Assembly: GCF_932526225.1 (NCBI RefSeq) | Contig: NC_064040.1 | Location: 126,001 to 190,000 of the forward strand | DNA length: 64,000 bases | Origin: Nematostella vectensis | Taxonomy: Eukaryota; Cnidaria; Anthozoa; Actiniaria; Edwardsiidae | Reading direction: 5' to 3' | Shown: piece after piece, positions 36,392-50,222 of the stretch | How positions within the stretch are numbered: the first letter of the stretch is position 1 | Layout: each line of letters starts with the position of its first letter | Made by a program: the position numbers and the translations under genes | The notes under the pieces: generated by a model | The model's database searches: none | What the model was told of the DNA's origin: nothing | Seen by the model: only the letters and a program-made list of their open reading frames with translations

Positions 36392-38391
36392 AATCTACAG
36401 TAGTTTTCTAATCAGATAATTGTTTTTCTTTTAACACTCACCTGTTATTTCAACAGCCTTACTTGAGTTTGCTTGTCTCAGAAATAGACCTTGCTTAATA
36501 AACAAAGACATGTTACAAACTTATTTAATAATAGGTAACAACTGCAATATTGTATGAAGAGAGTGCCCCTCTCTTCCCCCTGCTATTGTTGAAATTATGC
36601 TCAATAAACTTTTACCTCTTCCCTCTCCACCAGTTAAGCATTCTATGTATGCTTCCCTGTACAAAATGCACCCCTTCAAATAGAACATTAAAGTTCACAT
36701 ACTTGTTTACTTCCTCAAACTCTTTGCTTTGTGTTTTTTGTTAACTTCCTAGGAACAAATTGAATACATATAATCAATAAATCTAGCAAGCTTATTTTGC
36801 AAACTCACTTTTTTTATTATTTTTGCGCAAAACTAATCAGGATTAGGGGGGTCAAGCACAAAGAAAGAAAACGAATAAACAAAAAGCCCATTGGCCTGGG
36901 ATCGAACCCGGTCTGAAGAAGAAAACGGAAACCATACATACGGATTACCCAATCGGTATGGCAGCACAAGGCTTTTACGGAAGGCTGTAAAGAACCCGAA
37001 GGCCCCAAGCACCGATATTTCCGAGCGAATATGCTGTACAACACTCTTGCAAGGTTATCCCAACCCGCGCATTAATGGGGAGGACAATAACCAGGATCCC
37101 AGGTCTGTAATACGGTTACACCACGCACAGCTCGCCGAGATTGTGGATGACAAAAAATAGAGGTCTATTTGGGCGTCTTGGGTCCCTTGGGGACTCGCCA
37201 TGCGCACGGGCGCATCTCTTTTATTGTGTACATGACATCAAATTAGCGAAGAAAAAAGACGCTGTTTTGGTATCATGTGAAAATCATAAAATAAATAGAA
37301 ATAAAGACGTAAGGGGGGAGAATATTGACATCTTCATATTAGAATATTGACAAAATCCGCAATATTGTCTACGCTGACTAAGTAAAGCTATATTTTACTT
37401 TAAAGGGGCAGCAGCATAGTACTGCGCATGTCTGGAGTCAGTGTTTATTGTAGGCTTTTAAGTGTCTACAAACAGTTGAACTTTTTAAAAGCTGTCAATA
37501 CCTTATTAAATAATATGCAATATTATATTGAAAACTATGTTAATGGACAGTTTGTGGTCATTTTGTTTGTTTTGTTTAAAGTCTCCCACATGTACCAAAA
37601 GCTCATAAGTCAGTATTAGAATTTCACTGAAGTTCATTGTGTCAGGGCTCTAGAGCTATTGCAAATCTCTTAATCATGACACTCCCCTTTTAAAGGAAAG
37701 TAAAAAAAATCAAAATTGTTGGTGGGGGTCTCTGTTGTGTTTGTTTTCTTTTTAGTTTTGTTCTATTATTATTATTATTTTATTTTTTTAGAGGGGGAGG
37801 GGAATTCAGCTAAAAATAGCCAAGGGTCAATTCAAGCAACTAGTACAAAAGATGTTTTTTTGCAGTCCTTTATTCAATATATTCAAGGTTATCATGCAAT
37901 TCTGGTGTTTGACTGCATATATATATATTTTTTCTTTCTTTTCATTACAAGTTCTATATGTGTAAGTGGTGACCATAGCTATGATTACTATTATTTAGAA
38001 TATTTTTTTACCTACTAAAAGAAAACAACTTGACTGCAAAACACTTACTGTAGGGCACTCGATATTAGGCATTACCTTCATGTGGATGTAAGGTTGAAAT
38101 GTCAAAACCTTCATTAACCCGTGAACTACGCTTTAGCGTATTACACTTTGTGGTGATCTGATTCTATTGTTCTTTTTTGTGTTTTACTAACTATTACCGT
38201 TTAACTATCACACTTTGTTTCACGGGTTAATGAAAACCGCTCTAATTACTTACAGTAGTTCTTTTTAAATATTATCATTTACTTGTATAATTTAGATGAG
38301 CAATACATATTTCTTCTTGGCCTTGTAGAGCTCATCTCGTTCCTCAAAAATAACAAACGAAATGAAGTTTGTTCTTATTTTGGTGCAAAGG
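36392..38391 (+). repeat. Satellite unit U19
   Basis: B-type unit with GTTACACCACGC, closely related to U20 and U14. AAAACTAATCAGG near 36831, CTTAATCATGAC near 37669 and AACCGCTCTAATT near 38235 are private. Confidence 0.95.
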
Positions 38392-40395
38392 AATCTACAG
38401 TAGTTTTCTAATCAGATAATTGTTTTTCTTTTAACACTCACCTGTTATTTCAACAGCCTTACTTGAGTTTGCTTGTCTCAGAAATAGACCTTGCTTAATA
38501 AACAAAGACATGTTACAAACTTATTTAATAATAGGTAACAACTGCAATATTGTATGAAGAGAGTGCCCCTCTCTTCCCCCTGCTATTGTTGAAATTATGC
38601 TCAATAAACTTTTACCTCTTCCCTCTCCACCAATTAAGCATTCTATGTATGCTTCCCTGTACAAAATGCACCCCTTCAAATAGAACATTAAAGTTCACAT
38701 ACTTGTTTACTTCCTCAAACTCTTTGCTTTGTGTTTTTTGTTAACTTCCTAGGAACAAATTGAATACATATAATCAATAAATCTAGCAAGCTTATTTTGC
38801 AAACTCACTTTTTTTATTATTTTTGCGCAAAACCAATCAGTATTAGGGGGGTCAAGCACAAAGAAAGAAAACGAATAAACAAAAAGCCCATTGGCCTGGG
38901 ATCGAACCCGGTCTGAAGAAGAAAACGGAAACCATACATACGGATTACCCAATCGGTATGGCAGCACAAGGCTTTTACGGAAGGCTGTAAAGAACCCGAA
39001 GGCCCCAAGCACCGATATTTCCGAGCGAATATGCTGTACAACACTCTTGCAAGGTTATCCCAACCCGCGCATTAATGGGGAGGACAATAACCAGGATCCC
39101 AGGTCTGTAATACGGTTACACCACGCACAGCTCGCCGAGATTGTGGATGACAAAAAATAGAGGTCTATTTGGGCGTCTTGGGTCCCTTGGGGACTCGCCA
39201 TGCGCACGGGCGCATCTCTTTTATTGTGTACATGACATCAAATTAGCGAAGAAAAAAGACGCTGTTTTGGTATCATGTGAAAATCAAAAAATAAATAGAA
39301 ATAAAGACGTAAGGGGGGAGAATATTGACATCTTCATATTAGAATATTGACAAAATCCGCAATATTGTCTACGCTGACTAAGTAAAGCTATATTTTACTT
39401 TAAAGGGGCAGCAGCATAGTACTGCGCATGTCTGGAGTCAGTGTTTATTGTAGGCTTTTAAGTGTCTACAAACAGTTGAACTTTTTAAAAGCTGTGAATA
39501 CCTTATTAAATAATATGCAATATTAAATTGAAAACTATGTTAATGGACAGTTTGTGGTCATTTTTTTTGTTTTGTTTAAAGTCTCCCACATGTACCAAAA
39601 GCTCATAAGTCAGTATTAGAATTTCACTGAAGTTCATTGTGTCAGGGCTCTAGAGCTATTGCAAATCTCTTAACCATGACACTCCCCTTTTAAAGGAAAG
39701 TGAAAAAAATCAAAATTGTTGGTGGGGGTCTCTGTTGTGTTTGTTTTCTTTTTAGTTTTGTTCTATTATTATTATTATTATTTTCTTTTTTAGAGGGGGA
39801 GGGGAATTCAGCTAAAAATAGCCAAGGGTCAATTCAAGCAACTAGTACAAAAGATGTTTTTTTGCAGTCCTTTATTCAATATATTCAAGGTTATCATGCA
39901 ATTCTGTTGTTTGACTGCATATATATATATATTTTTTCTTTCTTTTCATTACAAGTGCTATATGTGTAAGTGGTGACCGTAGCTATGATTACTATTATTT
40001 AGAATAATTTTTTACCTACTAACAGAAAACAACTTGACTGCAAAACACTTACTGTAGGGCACTCGATATTAGGCATTACTTTCATGTGGATGTAAGGTTG
40101 AAATGTCAAAACCTTCATTAACCCGTGAACTACGCTTTAGCGTATTACACTTTGTGGTGATCTGATTCTATTGTTCTTTTTTGTGTTTTACAAACTATTA
40201 CCGTTTAACTATCACACTTTGTTTCACGGGTTAATGAAAACCACTCTAATTACTTACAGTAGTTCTTTTTAAATATTATAATTTACTTGTATAATTTAGA
40301 TGAGCAATACATATTTCTTTATGTCTTTGTAGAGCTCATCTCGTTCCTCATAAATAACAAACAAAATAAAGTTTGTTCTTATTTTGGTGCAAAGG
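38392..40395 (+). repeat. Satellite unit U20
   Basis: B-type unit. CAATCAGTATTAG near 38833, AATCAAAAAATAA near 39283 and AATATTAAATTG near 39522 (a stop in the 63-codon frame) are private. Its right half differs from U19 and resembles U15 and U21. Confidence 0.95.
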
Positions 40396-42396
40396 AATCT
40401 ACAGTAGTTTTCTAATCAGATAATTGTTTTTCTTTTAACACTCACCTGTTATTTCAACAGACTTTCTTGAGTTTTCTTGTCTCAGAAATAGACCTTGCTT
40501 AATAAACAAAGACATGTTACAAACTTATTTAATAATAGGTAACAACTGCAATATTGTATGAAGAGAGTGCCCCTCTCTTCCCCCTGCTATTGTTGAAATT
40601 ATGCTCAATAAACTTTTACCTCTTCCCTCTCCACCAGTTAAGCATTCTATGTATGCTTCCCTGTACAAAATGCACCCCTTCAAATAGAACATTAAAGTTC
40701 ACATACTTGTTTACTTCCTCAAACTCTTTGCTTTGTGTTTTTTGTTAACTTCCTAGGAACAAATTGAATACATATAATCAATAAATCTAGCAAGCTTATT
40801 TTGCAAACTCACTTTTTTTTATTATTTTTGCGCAAAACCTATCAGGATTAAGGGGGTCCAGCACAAAGAAAAAAAACGAATTAAAAAAAAAGCCCATTGG
40901 CCTGGGATCGAACCCGGTCTGAAGAACAAAACGGAAACCATACATACGGATTACCCAATCGGTATGGCAGCACAAGGCTTTTACGGAAGGCTGTAAAGAA
41001 CCCGAAGGCCCCAAGCACCGATATTTCCGAGCGAATATGCTGTACAACACTCTTGCAAGGTTATCCCAACCCGCGCATTAATGGGGAGGACAATAACCAG
41101 GATCCCAGGCCTGTAATACGGTTACGCCACGCACAGCTCGCCGAGATTGTGGATGACAAAAAATAGAGGTCTATTTGGGCGTCTTGGGTCCCTTGGGGAC
41201 TCGCCATGCGCACGGGCGCATCTCTTTTATTGTGTACATGACATCAAATTAGCGAAGAAAAAAGACGCTGTTTTGGTATCATGTGAAAAGCATAAAATAA
41301 ATAGAACTAAAGACGTAAGGGGGGAGAATATTGACATCTACATATTAGAATATTGACAAAATCCGCAATATTGTCTACGCTGACTAAGTAAAGCTATATT
41401 TTACTTTAAAGGGGCAGCAGCATAGTACTGCGCATGTCTGGAGTCAGTGTTTATTGTAGGCTTTTAAGTGTCTACAAACAGTTGAACTTTTTAAAAGCTG
41501 TCAATACCTTATTAAATAATATGCAATATTATATTGAAAACTATGTTAATGGACAGTTTGTGGTCATTTTTTTTGTTTAAAGTCTCCCACATGTACCAAA
41601 AGCTCATAAGTCAGTATTAGAATTTCACTGAAGTTCATTGTGTCAGGGCTCTAGAGCTATTGCAAATCTCTTAACCATGACACTCCCCTTTTAAAGGAAA
41701 GTAAAAAAAATCAAAATTGTTGGTGGGGGTCTCTGTTGTGTTTGTTTTCTTTTTAGTTTTGTTCTATTATTATTATTATTATTTTCTTTTTTAGAGGGGG
41801 AGGGGAATTCAGCTAAAAATAGCCAAGGGTCAATTCAAGCAACTAGTACAAAAGATGTTTTTTTGCAGTCCTTTATTCAATATATTCAAGGTTATCATGC
41901 AATTCTGTTGTTTGACTGCATATATATATATATTTTTTCTTTCTTTTCATTACAAGTGCTATATGTGTAAGTGGTGACCATAGCTATGATTACTATTATT
42001 TAGAATAATTTTTTACCTACTAACAGAAAACAACTTGACTGCAAAACACTTACTGTAGGGCACTCGATATTAGGCATTACTTTCATGTGGATGTAAGGTT
42101 GAAATGTCAAAACCTTCATTAACCCGTGAACTACGCTTTAGCGTATTACACTTTGTGGTGATCTGATTCTATTGTTCTTTTTTGTGTTTTACTAACTATT
42201 ACCGTTTAACTATCACACTTTGTTTCACGGGTTAATGAAAACCACTCTAATTACTTACAGTAGTTCTTTTTAAATATTATCATTTACTTGTATAATTTAG
42301 ATGAGCAATACATATTTCTTTCTGGCTTTGTAGAGCTCATCTCGTTCCTCATAAATAACAAACAAAATAAAGTTTGTTCTTATTTTGGTCCAAAGG
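40396..42396 (+). repeat. Satellite unit U21
   Basis: A-type unit. Its left edge (CAGACTTTCTTGAGTTTTC near 40457) is private, but from about 40700 on it matches U23, 4,007 bp downstream, including CATCTACATATT near 41335 and the shortened T tract near 41570. This marks the left boundary of a dimer duplication. Confidence 0.95.
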
Positions 42397-44402
42397 AATC
42401 TACAGTAGTTTTCTAATCAGATAATTGTTTTTCTTTTAACACTCACCTGTTATTTCAACAGCCTTACTTGAGTTTGCTTGTCTCAGAAATAGACCTTGCT
42501 TAATAAACAAAGACATGTTACAAACTTATTTAATAATAGGTAACAACTGCAATATTGTATGAAGAGAGTGCCCCTCTCTTCCCCCTGCTATTGTTGAAAT
42601 TATGCTCAATAAACTTTTACCTCTTCCCTCTCCACCAGTTAAGCATTATATGCATGCTTCCCTGTACAAAATGCACCCCTTCAAATAGAACATTAAAGTT
42701 CACATACTTGTTTACTTCCTCAAACTCTTTGCTTTGTGTTTTTTGTTAACTTCCTAGGAACAAATTGAATACATATAATCAATAAATCTAGCAAGCTTAT
42801 TTTGCAAACTCACTTTTTTTTATTATTTTTGCGCAAAACCTATCAGGATTAAGGGGGTCCAGCACAAAGAAAAAAAACGAATTAAAAAAAAAGCCCATTG
42901 GCCTGGGATCGAACCCGGTCTGAAGAACAAAACGGAAACCATACATACGGATTACCCAATCGGTATGGCAGCACAAGGCTTTTACGGAAGGCTGTAAAGA
43001 ACCCGAAGGCCCCAAGCACCGATATTTCCGAGCGAATATGCTGTACAACACTCTTGCAAGGTTATCCCAACCCGCGCATTAATGGGGAGGACAATAACCA
43101 GGATCCCAGGCCTGTAATACGGTTACGCCACGCACAGCTCGCCGAGATTGTGGATGACAAAAAATAGAGGTCTATTTGGGCGTCTTGGGTCCCTTGGGGA
43201 CTCGCCATGCGCACGGGCGCATCTCTTTTATTGTGTACATGACATCAAATTAGCGAAGAAAAAAGACGCTGTTTTGGTATCATGTGAAAAGCATAAAATA
43301 AATAGAAATAAAGACGTAAGGGGGGAGAATATTGACATCTTCATATTAGAATATTGACAAAATCCGCAATATTGTCTACGCTGACTAAGTAAAGCTATAT
43401 TTTACTTTAAAGGGGCAGCAGCATAGTACTGCGCATGTCTGGAGTCAGTGTTTATTGTAGGCTTTTAAGTGTCTACAAACAGTTGAACTTTTTAAAAGCT
43501 GTGAATACCTTATTAAATAATATGCAATATTATATTGAAAACTATGTTAATGGACAGTTTGTGGTCATTTTGTTTGTTTTGTTTAAAGTCTCCCACATGT
43601 ACCAAAAGCTCCTAAGTCAGTATTAGAATTTCACTGAAGTTCATTGTGTCAGGGCTCTAGAGCAATTGCAAATCTCTTAACCATGACACTCCCCTTTTAA
43701 AGGAAAGTAAAAAAAAATCAAAATTGTTGGTGGGGGTCTCTGTTGTGTTTGTTTTCTTTTTAGTTCTGTTCTATTATTATTATTATTATTTTTTTTTTTT
43801 AGAGGGGGAGGGGAATTCAGCTAAAAATAGCCAAGGGTCAATTCAAGCAACTAGTACAAAAGATGTTTTTTGCAGTCCTTTATTCAATATATTCAAGGTT
43901 ATCATGCAATTCTGTTGTTTGACTGCATATATATATATTTTTTTCTTTCTTTTCATTACAAGTGCTATATGTGTAAGTGGTGACCATAGCTATGATTACT
44001 ATTATTTAGAATAATTTTTTACCTACTAACAGAAAACAACTTGACTGCAAAACACTTACTGTAGGGCACTCGATATTAGGCATTACTTTCATGTGGATGT
44101 AAGGTTGAAATGTCAAAACCTTCATTAACCCGTGAACTACGCTTTAGCGTATTACACTTTGTGGTGATCTGATTCTATTGTTCTTTTTTGTGTTTTACTA
44201 ACTATTACCGTTTAACTATCACACTTTGTTTCACGGGTTAATGAAAACCACTCTAATTACTTACAGTAGTTCTTTTTAAATATTATCCTTTAATTGTATA
44301 ATTTAGATGAGCAATACATATTTCTTTACGGCTTTGTAGAGCTCATCTCGTTCCTCATAAATAACAAACAAAATGAAGTTTGTTCTTATTTTGGTGCAAA
44401 GG
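42397..44402 (+). repeat. Satellite unit U22
   Basis: A-type unit matched by U24. Shared marks are GCATTATATG near 42645, GCTCCTAAG near 43608, GAGCAATTGC near 43662 and a six-T GATGTTTTTTGCAG. TAGTTCTGTTC near 43762 and TATGCATGC near 42650 are private. Confidence 0.95.
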
Positions 44403-46403
44403 AATCTACAGTAGTTTTCTAATCAGATAATTGTTTTTCTTTTAACACTCACCTGTTATTTCAACAGCCTTACTTGAGTTTGCTTGTCTCAGAAATAGAC
44501 CTTGCTTAATAAACAAAGACATGTTACAAACTTATTTAATAATAGGTAACAACTGCAATATTGTATGAAGAGAGTGCCCCTCTCTTCCCCCTGCTATTGT
44601 TGAAATTATGCTCAATAAACTTTTACCTCTTCCCTCTCCACCAGTTAAGCATTCTATGTATGCTTCCCTGTACAACATGCACCCCTTCAAATAGAACATT
44701 AAAGTTCACATACTTGTTTACTTCCTCAAACTCTTTGCTTTGTGTTTTTTGTTAACTTCCTAGGAACAAATTGAATACATATAATCAATAAATCTAGCAA
44801 GCTTATTTTGCAAACTCACTTTTTTTTATTATTTTTGCGCAAAACCTATCAGGATTAAGGGGGTCCAGCACAAAGAAAAAAAACGAATTAAAAAAAAAGC
44901 CCATTGGCCTGGGATCGAACCCGGTCTGAAGAACAAAACGGAAACCATACATACGGATTACCCAATCGGTATGGCAGCACAAGGCTTTTACGGAAGGCTG
45001 TAAAGAACCCGAAGGCCCCAAGCACCGATATTTCCGAGCGAATATGCTGTACAACACTCTTGCAAGGTTATCCCAACCCGCGCATTAATGGGGAGGACAA
45101 TAACCAGGATCCCAGGCCTGTAATACGGTTACGCCACGCACAGCTCGCCGAGATTGTGGATGACAAAAAATAGAGGTCTATTTGGGCGTCTTGGGTCCCT
45201 TGGGGACTCGCCATGCGCACGGGCGCATCTCTTTTATTGTGTACATGACATCAAATTAGCGAAGAAAAAAGACGCTGTTTTGGTATCATGTGAAAAGCAT
45301 AAAATAAATAGAAATAAAGACGTAAGGGGGGAGAATATTGACATCTACATATTAGAATATTGACAAAATCCGCAATATTGTCTACGCTGACTAAGTAAAG
45401 CTATATTTTACTTTAAAGGGGCAGCAGCATAGTACTGCGCATGTCTGGAGTCAGTGTTTATTGTAGGCTTTTAAGTGTCTACAAACAGTTGAACTTTTTA
45501 AAAGCTGTCAATACCTTATTAAATAATATGCAATATTATATTGAAAACTATGTTAATGGACAGTTTGTGGTCATTTTTTTTGTTTAAAGTCTCCCACATG
45601 TACCAAAAGCTCATAAGTCAGTATTAGAATTTCACTGAAGTTCATTGTGTCAGGGCTCTAGAGCTATTGCAAATCTCTTAACCATGACACTCCCCTTTTA
45701 AAGGAAAGTAAAAAAAATCAAAATTGTTGGTGGGGGTCTCTGTTGTGTTTGTTTTCTTTTTAGTTTTGTTCTATTATTATTATTATTATTTTCTTTTTTA
45801 GAGGGGGAGGGGAATTCAGCTAAAAATAGCCAAGGGTCAATTCAAGCAACTAGTACAAAAGATGTTTTTTTGCAGTCCTTTATTCAATATATTCAAGGTT
45901 ATCATGCAATTCTGTTGTTTGACTGCATATATATATATATTTTTTCTTTCTTTTCATTACAAGTGCTATATGTGTAAGTGGTGACCATAGCTATGATTAC
46001 TATTATTTAGAATAATTTTTTACCTACTAACAGAAAACAACTTGACTGCAAAACACTTACTGTAGGGCACTCGATATTAGGCATTACTTTCATGTGGATG
46101 TAAGGTTGAAATGTCAAAACCTTCATTAACCCGTGAACTACGCTTTAGCGTATTACACTTTGTGGTGATCTGATTCTATTGTTCTTTTTTGTGTTTTACT
46201 AACTATTACCGTTTAACTATCACACTTTGTTTCACGGGTTAATGAAAACCACTCTAATTACTTACAGTAGTTCTTTTTAAATATTATCATTTACTTGTAT
46301 AATTTAGATGAGCAATACATATTTCTTTCTGGCTTTGTAGAGCTCATCTCGTTCCTCATAAATAACAAACAAAATAAAGTTTGTTCTTATTTTGGTCCAA
46401 AGG
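44403..46403 (+). repeat. Satellite unit U23
   Basis: The left half shares GTACAACATGC near 44670 with U25; the right half shares CATCTACATATT near 45342 with U21. It is therefore the hinge between the two copies of the 4,007 bp dimer. Confidence 0.95.
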
Positions 46404-48409
46404 AATCTACAGTAGTTTTCTAATCAGATAATTGTTTTTCTTTTAACACTCACCTGTTATTTCAACAGCCTTACTTGAGTTTGCTTGTCTCAGAAATAGA
46501 CCTTGCTTAATAAACAAAGACATGTTACAAACTTATTTAATAATAGGTAACAACTGCAATATTGTATGAAGAGAGTGCCCCTCTCTTCCCCCTGCTATTG
46601 TTGAAATTATGCTCAATAAACTTTTACCTCTTCCCTCTCCACCAGTTAAGCATTATATGTATGCTTCCCTGTACAAAATGCACCCCTTCAAATAGAACAT
46701 TAAAGTTCACATACTTGTTTACTTCCTCAAACTCTTTGCTTTGTGTTTTTTGTTAACTTCCTAGGAACAAATTGAATACATATAATCAATAAATCTAGCA
46801 AGCTTATTTTGCAAACTCACTTTTTTTTATTATTTTTGCGCAAAACCTATCAGGATTAAGGGGGTCCAGCACAAAGAAAAAAAACGAATTAAAAAAAAAG
46901 CCCATTGGCCTGGGATCGAACCCGGTCTGAAGAACAAAACGGAAACTATACATACGGATTACCCAATCGGTATGGCAGCACAAGGCTTTTACGGAAGGCT
47001 GTAAAGAACCCGAAGGCCCCAAGCACCGATATTTCCGAGCGAATATGCTGTACAACACTCTTGCAAGGTTATCCCAACCCGCGCATTAATGGGGAGGACA
47101 ATAACCAGGATCCCAGGCCTGTAATACGGTTACGCCACGCACAGCTCGCCGAGATTGTGGATGACAAAAAATAGAGGTCTATTTGGGCGTCTTGGGTCCC
47201 TTGGGGACTCGCCATGCGCACGGGCGCATCTCTTATATTGTGTACATGACATCAAATTAGCGAAGAAAAAAGACGCTGTTTTGGTATCATGTGAAAAGCA
47301 TAAAATAAATAGAAATAAAGACGTAAGGGGGGAGAATATTGACATCTTCATATTAGAATATTGACAAAATCCGCAATATTGTCTACGCTGACTAAGTAAA
47401 GCTATATTTTACTTTAAAGGGGCAGCAGCATAGTACTGCGCATGTCTGGAGTCAGTGTTTATTGTAGGCTTTTAAGTGTCTACAAACAGTTGAACTTTTT
47501 AAAAGCTGTGAATACCTTATTAAATAATATGCAATATTATATTGAAAACTATGTTAATGGACAGTTTGTGGTCATTTTGTTTGTTTTGTTTAAAGTCTCC
47601 CACATGTACCAAAAGCTCCTAAGTCAGTATTAGAATTTCACTGAAGTTCATTGTGTCAGGGCTCTAGAGCAATTGCAAATCTCTTAACCATGACACTCCC
47701 CTTTTAAAGGTAAGTAAAAAAAAATCAAAATTGTTGGTGGGGGTCTCTGTTGTGTTTGTTTTCTTTTTAGTTTTGTTCTATTATTATTATTATTTTTTTT
47801 TTTTTTTAGAGGGGGAGGGGAATTCAGCTAAAAATAGCCAAGGGTCAATTCAAGCAACTAGTACAAAAGATGTTTTTTGCAGTCCTTTATTCAATATATT
47901 CAAGGTTATCATGCAATTCTGTTGTTTGACTGCATATATATATATTTTTTTCTTTCTTTTCATTACAAGTGCTATATGTGTAAGTGGTGACCATAGCTAT
48001 GATTACTATTATTTAGAATAATTTTTTACCTACTAACAGAAAACAACTTGACTGCAAAACACTTACTGTAGGGCACTCGATATTAGGCATTACTTTCATG
48101 TGGATGTAAGGTTGAAATGTCAAAACCTTCATTAACCCGTGAACTACGCTTTAGCGTATTACACTTTGTGGTGATCTGATTCTATTGTTCTTTTTTGTGT
48201 TTTACTAACTATTACCGTTTAACTATCACACTTTGTTTCACGGGTTAATGAAAACCACACTAATTACTTACAGTAGTTCTTTTTAAATATTATCCTTTAA
48301 TTGTATAATTTAGATGAGCAATACATATTTCTTTACGGCTTTGTAGAGCTCATCTCGTTCCTCATAAATAACAAACAAAATGAAGTTTGTTCTTATTTTG
48401 GTGCAAAGG
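46404..48409 (+). repeat. Satellite unit U24
   Basis: Second copy of U22. Private changes: GGAAACTATAC near 46941, CTCTTATATTGTG near 47231, AAAGGTAAGTAAA near 47706 and CCACACTAATT near 48255. Confidence 0.95.
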
Positions 48410-49019
48410 AATCTACAGTAGTTTTCTAATCAGATAATTGTTTTTCTTTTAACACTCACCTGTTATTTCAACAGCCTTACTTGAGTTTGCTTGTCTCAGA
48501 AATAGACCTTGCTTAATAAACAAAGACATGTTACAAACTTATTTAATAATAGGTAACAACTGCAATATTGTATGAAGAGAGTGCCCCTCTCTTCCCCCTG
48601 CTATTGTTGAAATTATGCTCAATAAACTTTTACCTCTTCCCTCTCCACCAGTTAAGCATTCTATGTATGCTTCCCTGTACAACATGCACCCCTTCAAATA
48701 GAACATTAAAGTTCACATACTTGTTTACTTCCTCAAACTCTTTGCTTTGTGTTTTTTGTTAACTTCCTAGGAACAAATTGAATACATATAATCAATAAAT
48801 CTAGCAAGCTTATTTTGCAAACTCACTTTTTTTTATTATTTTTGCGCAAAACCTATCAGGATTAAGGGGGTCCAGCACAAAGAAAAAAAAAACGAATTAA
48901 AAAAAAAGCCCATTGGCCTGGGATCGAACCCGGTCTGAAGAAGAAAACGGAAACCATACATACGGATTACCCAATCGGTATGGCAGCACAAGGCTTTTAC
49001 GGAAGGCTGTAAAGAACCC

Positions 49020-49181
<162 letters not shown>

Positions 49182-49376
49182 CTTTATTTAAGACACGCTT
49201 GCCCCGTCAACAACAGCTGATTTCCACAAGGGGCGTGTGGAAAAAAAAAATATATATATCTATAATAATTAGAAATATAACTATAAGTAAAAGTATTTAA
49301 ATAAATAACGAAAGAAAAAAAAAACTTGATCTATGTGGATATATAATACTATAAATACGCTAAACTAATTATTTGT
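49182..49376 (-). other. LINE 3' UTR with stem-loop and AATAAA
   Basis: TTTCCACA (49221-49228) pairs with TGTGGAAA (49236-49243) around a 7 nt loop, an 8 bp perfect stem. On the LINE strand AATAAA follows it and then the TATC tail. The stem-loop/AATAAA/tail order is the same as in the unrelated fragment of U17. A role as reverse transcriptase recognition site is inferred from other LINEs. Confidence 0.6.
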
Positions 49377-50222
49377 TTAGATAAAAGTGTGAGCCTCTAA
49401 TTCTCTGACAAATGATGATAAACTTGTACAATCTCGACTAGCCTCTGGGAGGGAATTCCATAATTTAGCTCCATCATAGCTGAAACTTTTTTTCATAAAT
49501 TCAGTTTTTGGGAGTGGCAGCTGTAGCGAGGTGGAGGAGCCTCTGAGATTGTAATTTGTAATATTTTTCTTTAAGCTGAAAAGGTCCGTGAGACAGTTTG
49601 GAGCCATATCATGCAAAACTTTAAACATTTGTTTGGCTTTTGTCTTTGCTCGCTGGGTCTCTAAATTTTGCCAGCCCAATTCAGCTAGAGCCTCTGTGGC
49701 AGGGGTGTCATTTGACCTGTTTGTGATCACCCTTGCCGCCCTATTTTGCAATTTTTGAAGACGGATTGTGTTACATTGCCCAAGAGTATCCCACACCTCG
49801 CTACAGTAGTTAAGGTGTGGTTGGATGATTGCATTATAAATAGAGACTAATGTATTTTGATTAGCAAATTCAGAAATTCGTTTCATGGCTCCTATACCAG
49901 AACTGACTTTTTTAGCAAGAGAATCAATGTGCTGATCCCAATTTAGGTGTTCGTCAATTTCCACACCAAGAACCCTACTTTGCTGAACTTGTTTTAGTTC
50001 CTTGTTATCAATAGAAATAGAAGGTTTGCAAGGAAGGGTTCTTAGCTTGTGGTGGGATCCTATCAATAAGAATTCTGTTTTTGCTACATTGAGACTTAAT
50101 TTATTAGCCAAGAGCCATTCTTTCACTTGCTCAAGGTCCGAATTCATGGCCAACTCAACTTCCCCTACTGTACTACCAGACGCTGTCAAGTTTCTATCGT
50201 CAGCAAATAATCTAGGAGTAGT
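49377..50222 (-). pseudogene. Reverse transcriptase C-terminal fragment of a LINE
   Basis: About 281 codons ending at TAA (49377-49379). The open frame extends back to 50237 only by reading five codons of satellite, so no genuine start exists. The first LINE residues hold the catalytic box FADD (about 11-14 of the open frame). Then come a KLSLNVAKTEFLLIG segment (46-60), an RVLGVEIDEHLNW segment (88-100), the LQKLQNRAARVI segment (160-171) and a C-terminal SFSYDGAKLWNSLP segment (251-264). These are the post-palm, thumb and C-terminal blocks typical of Jockey/CR1/L2-type ORF2 proteins, normally about 900-1,000 residues. Endonuclease, fingers and most of the palm are absent, so it cannot be active. 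The frame has no internal stop. Confidence 0.85.
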
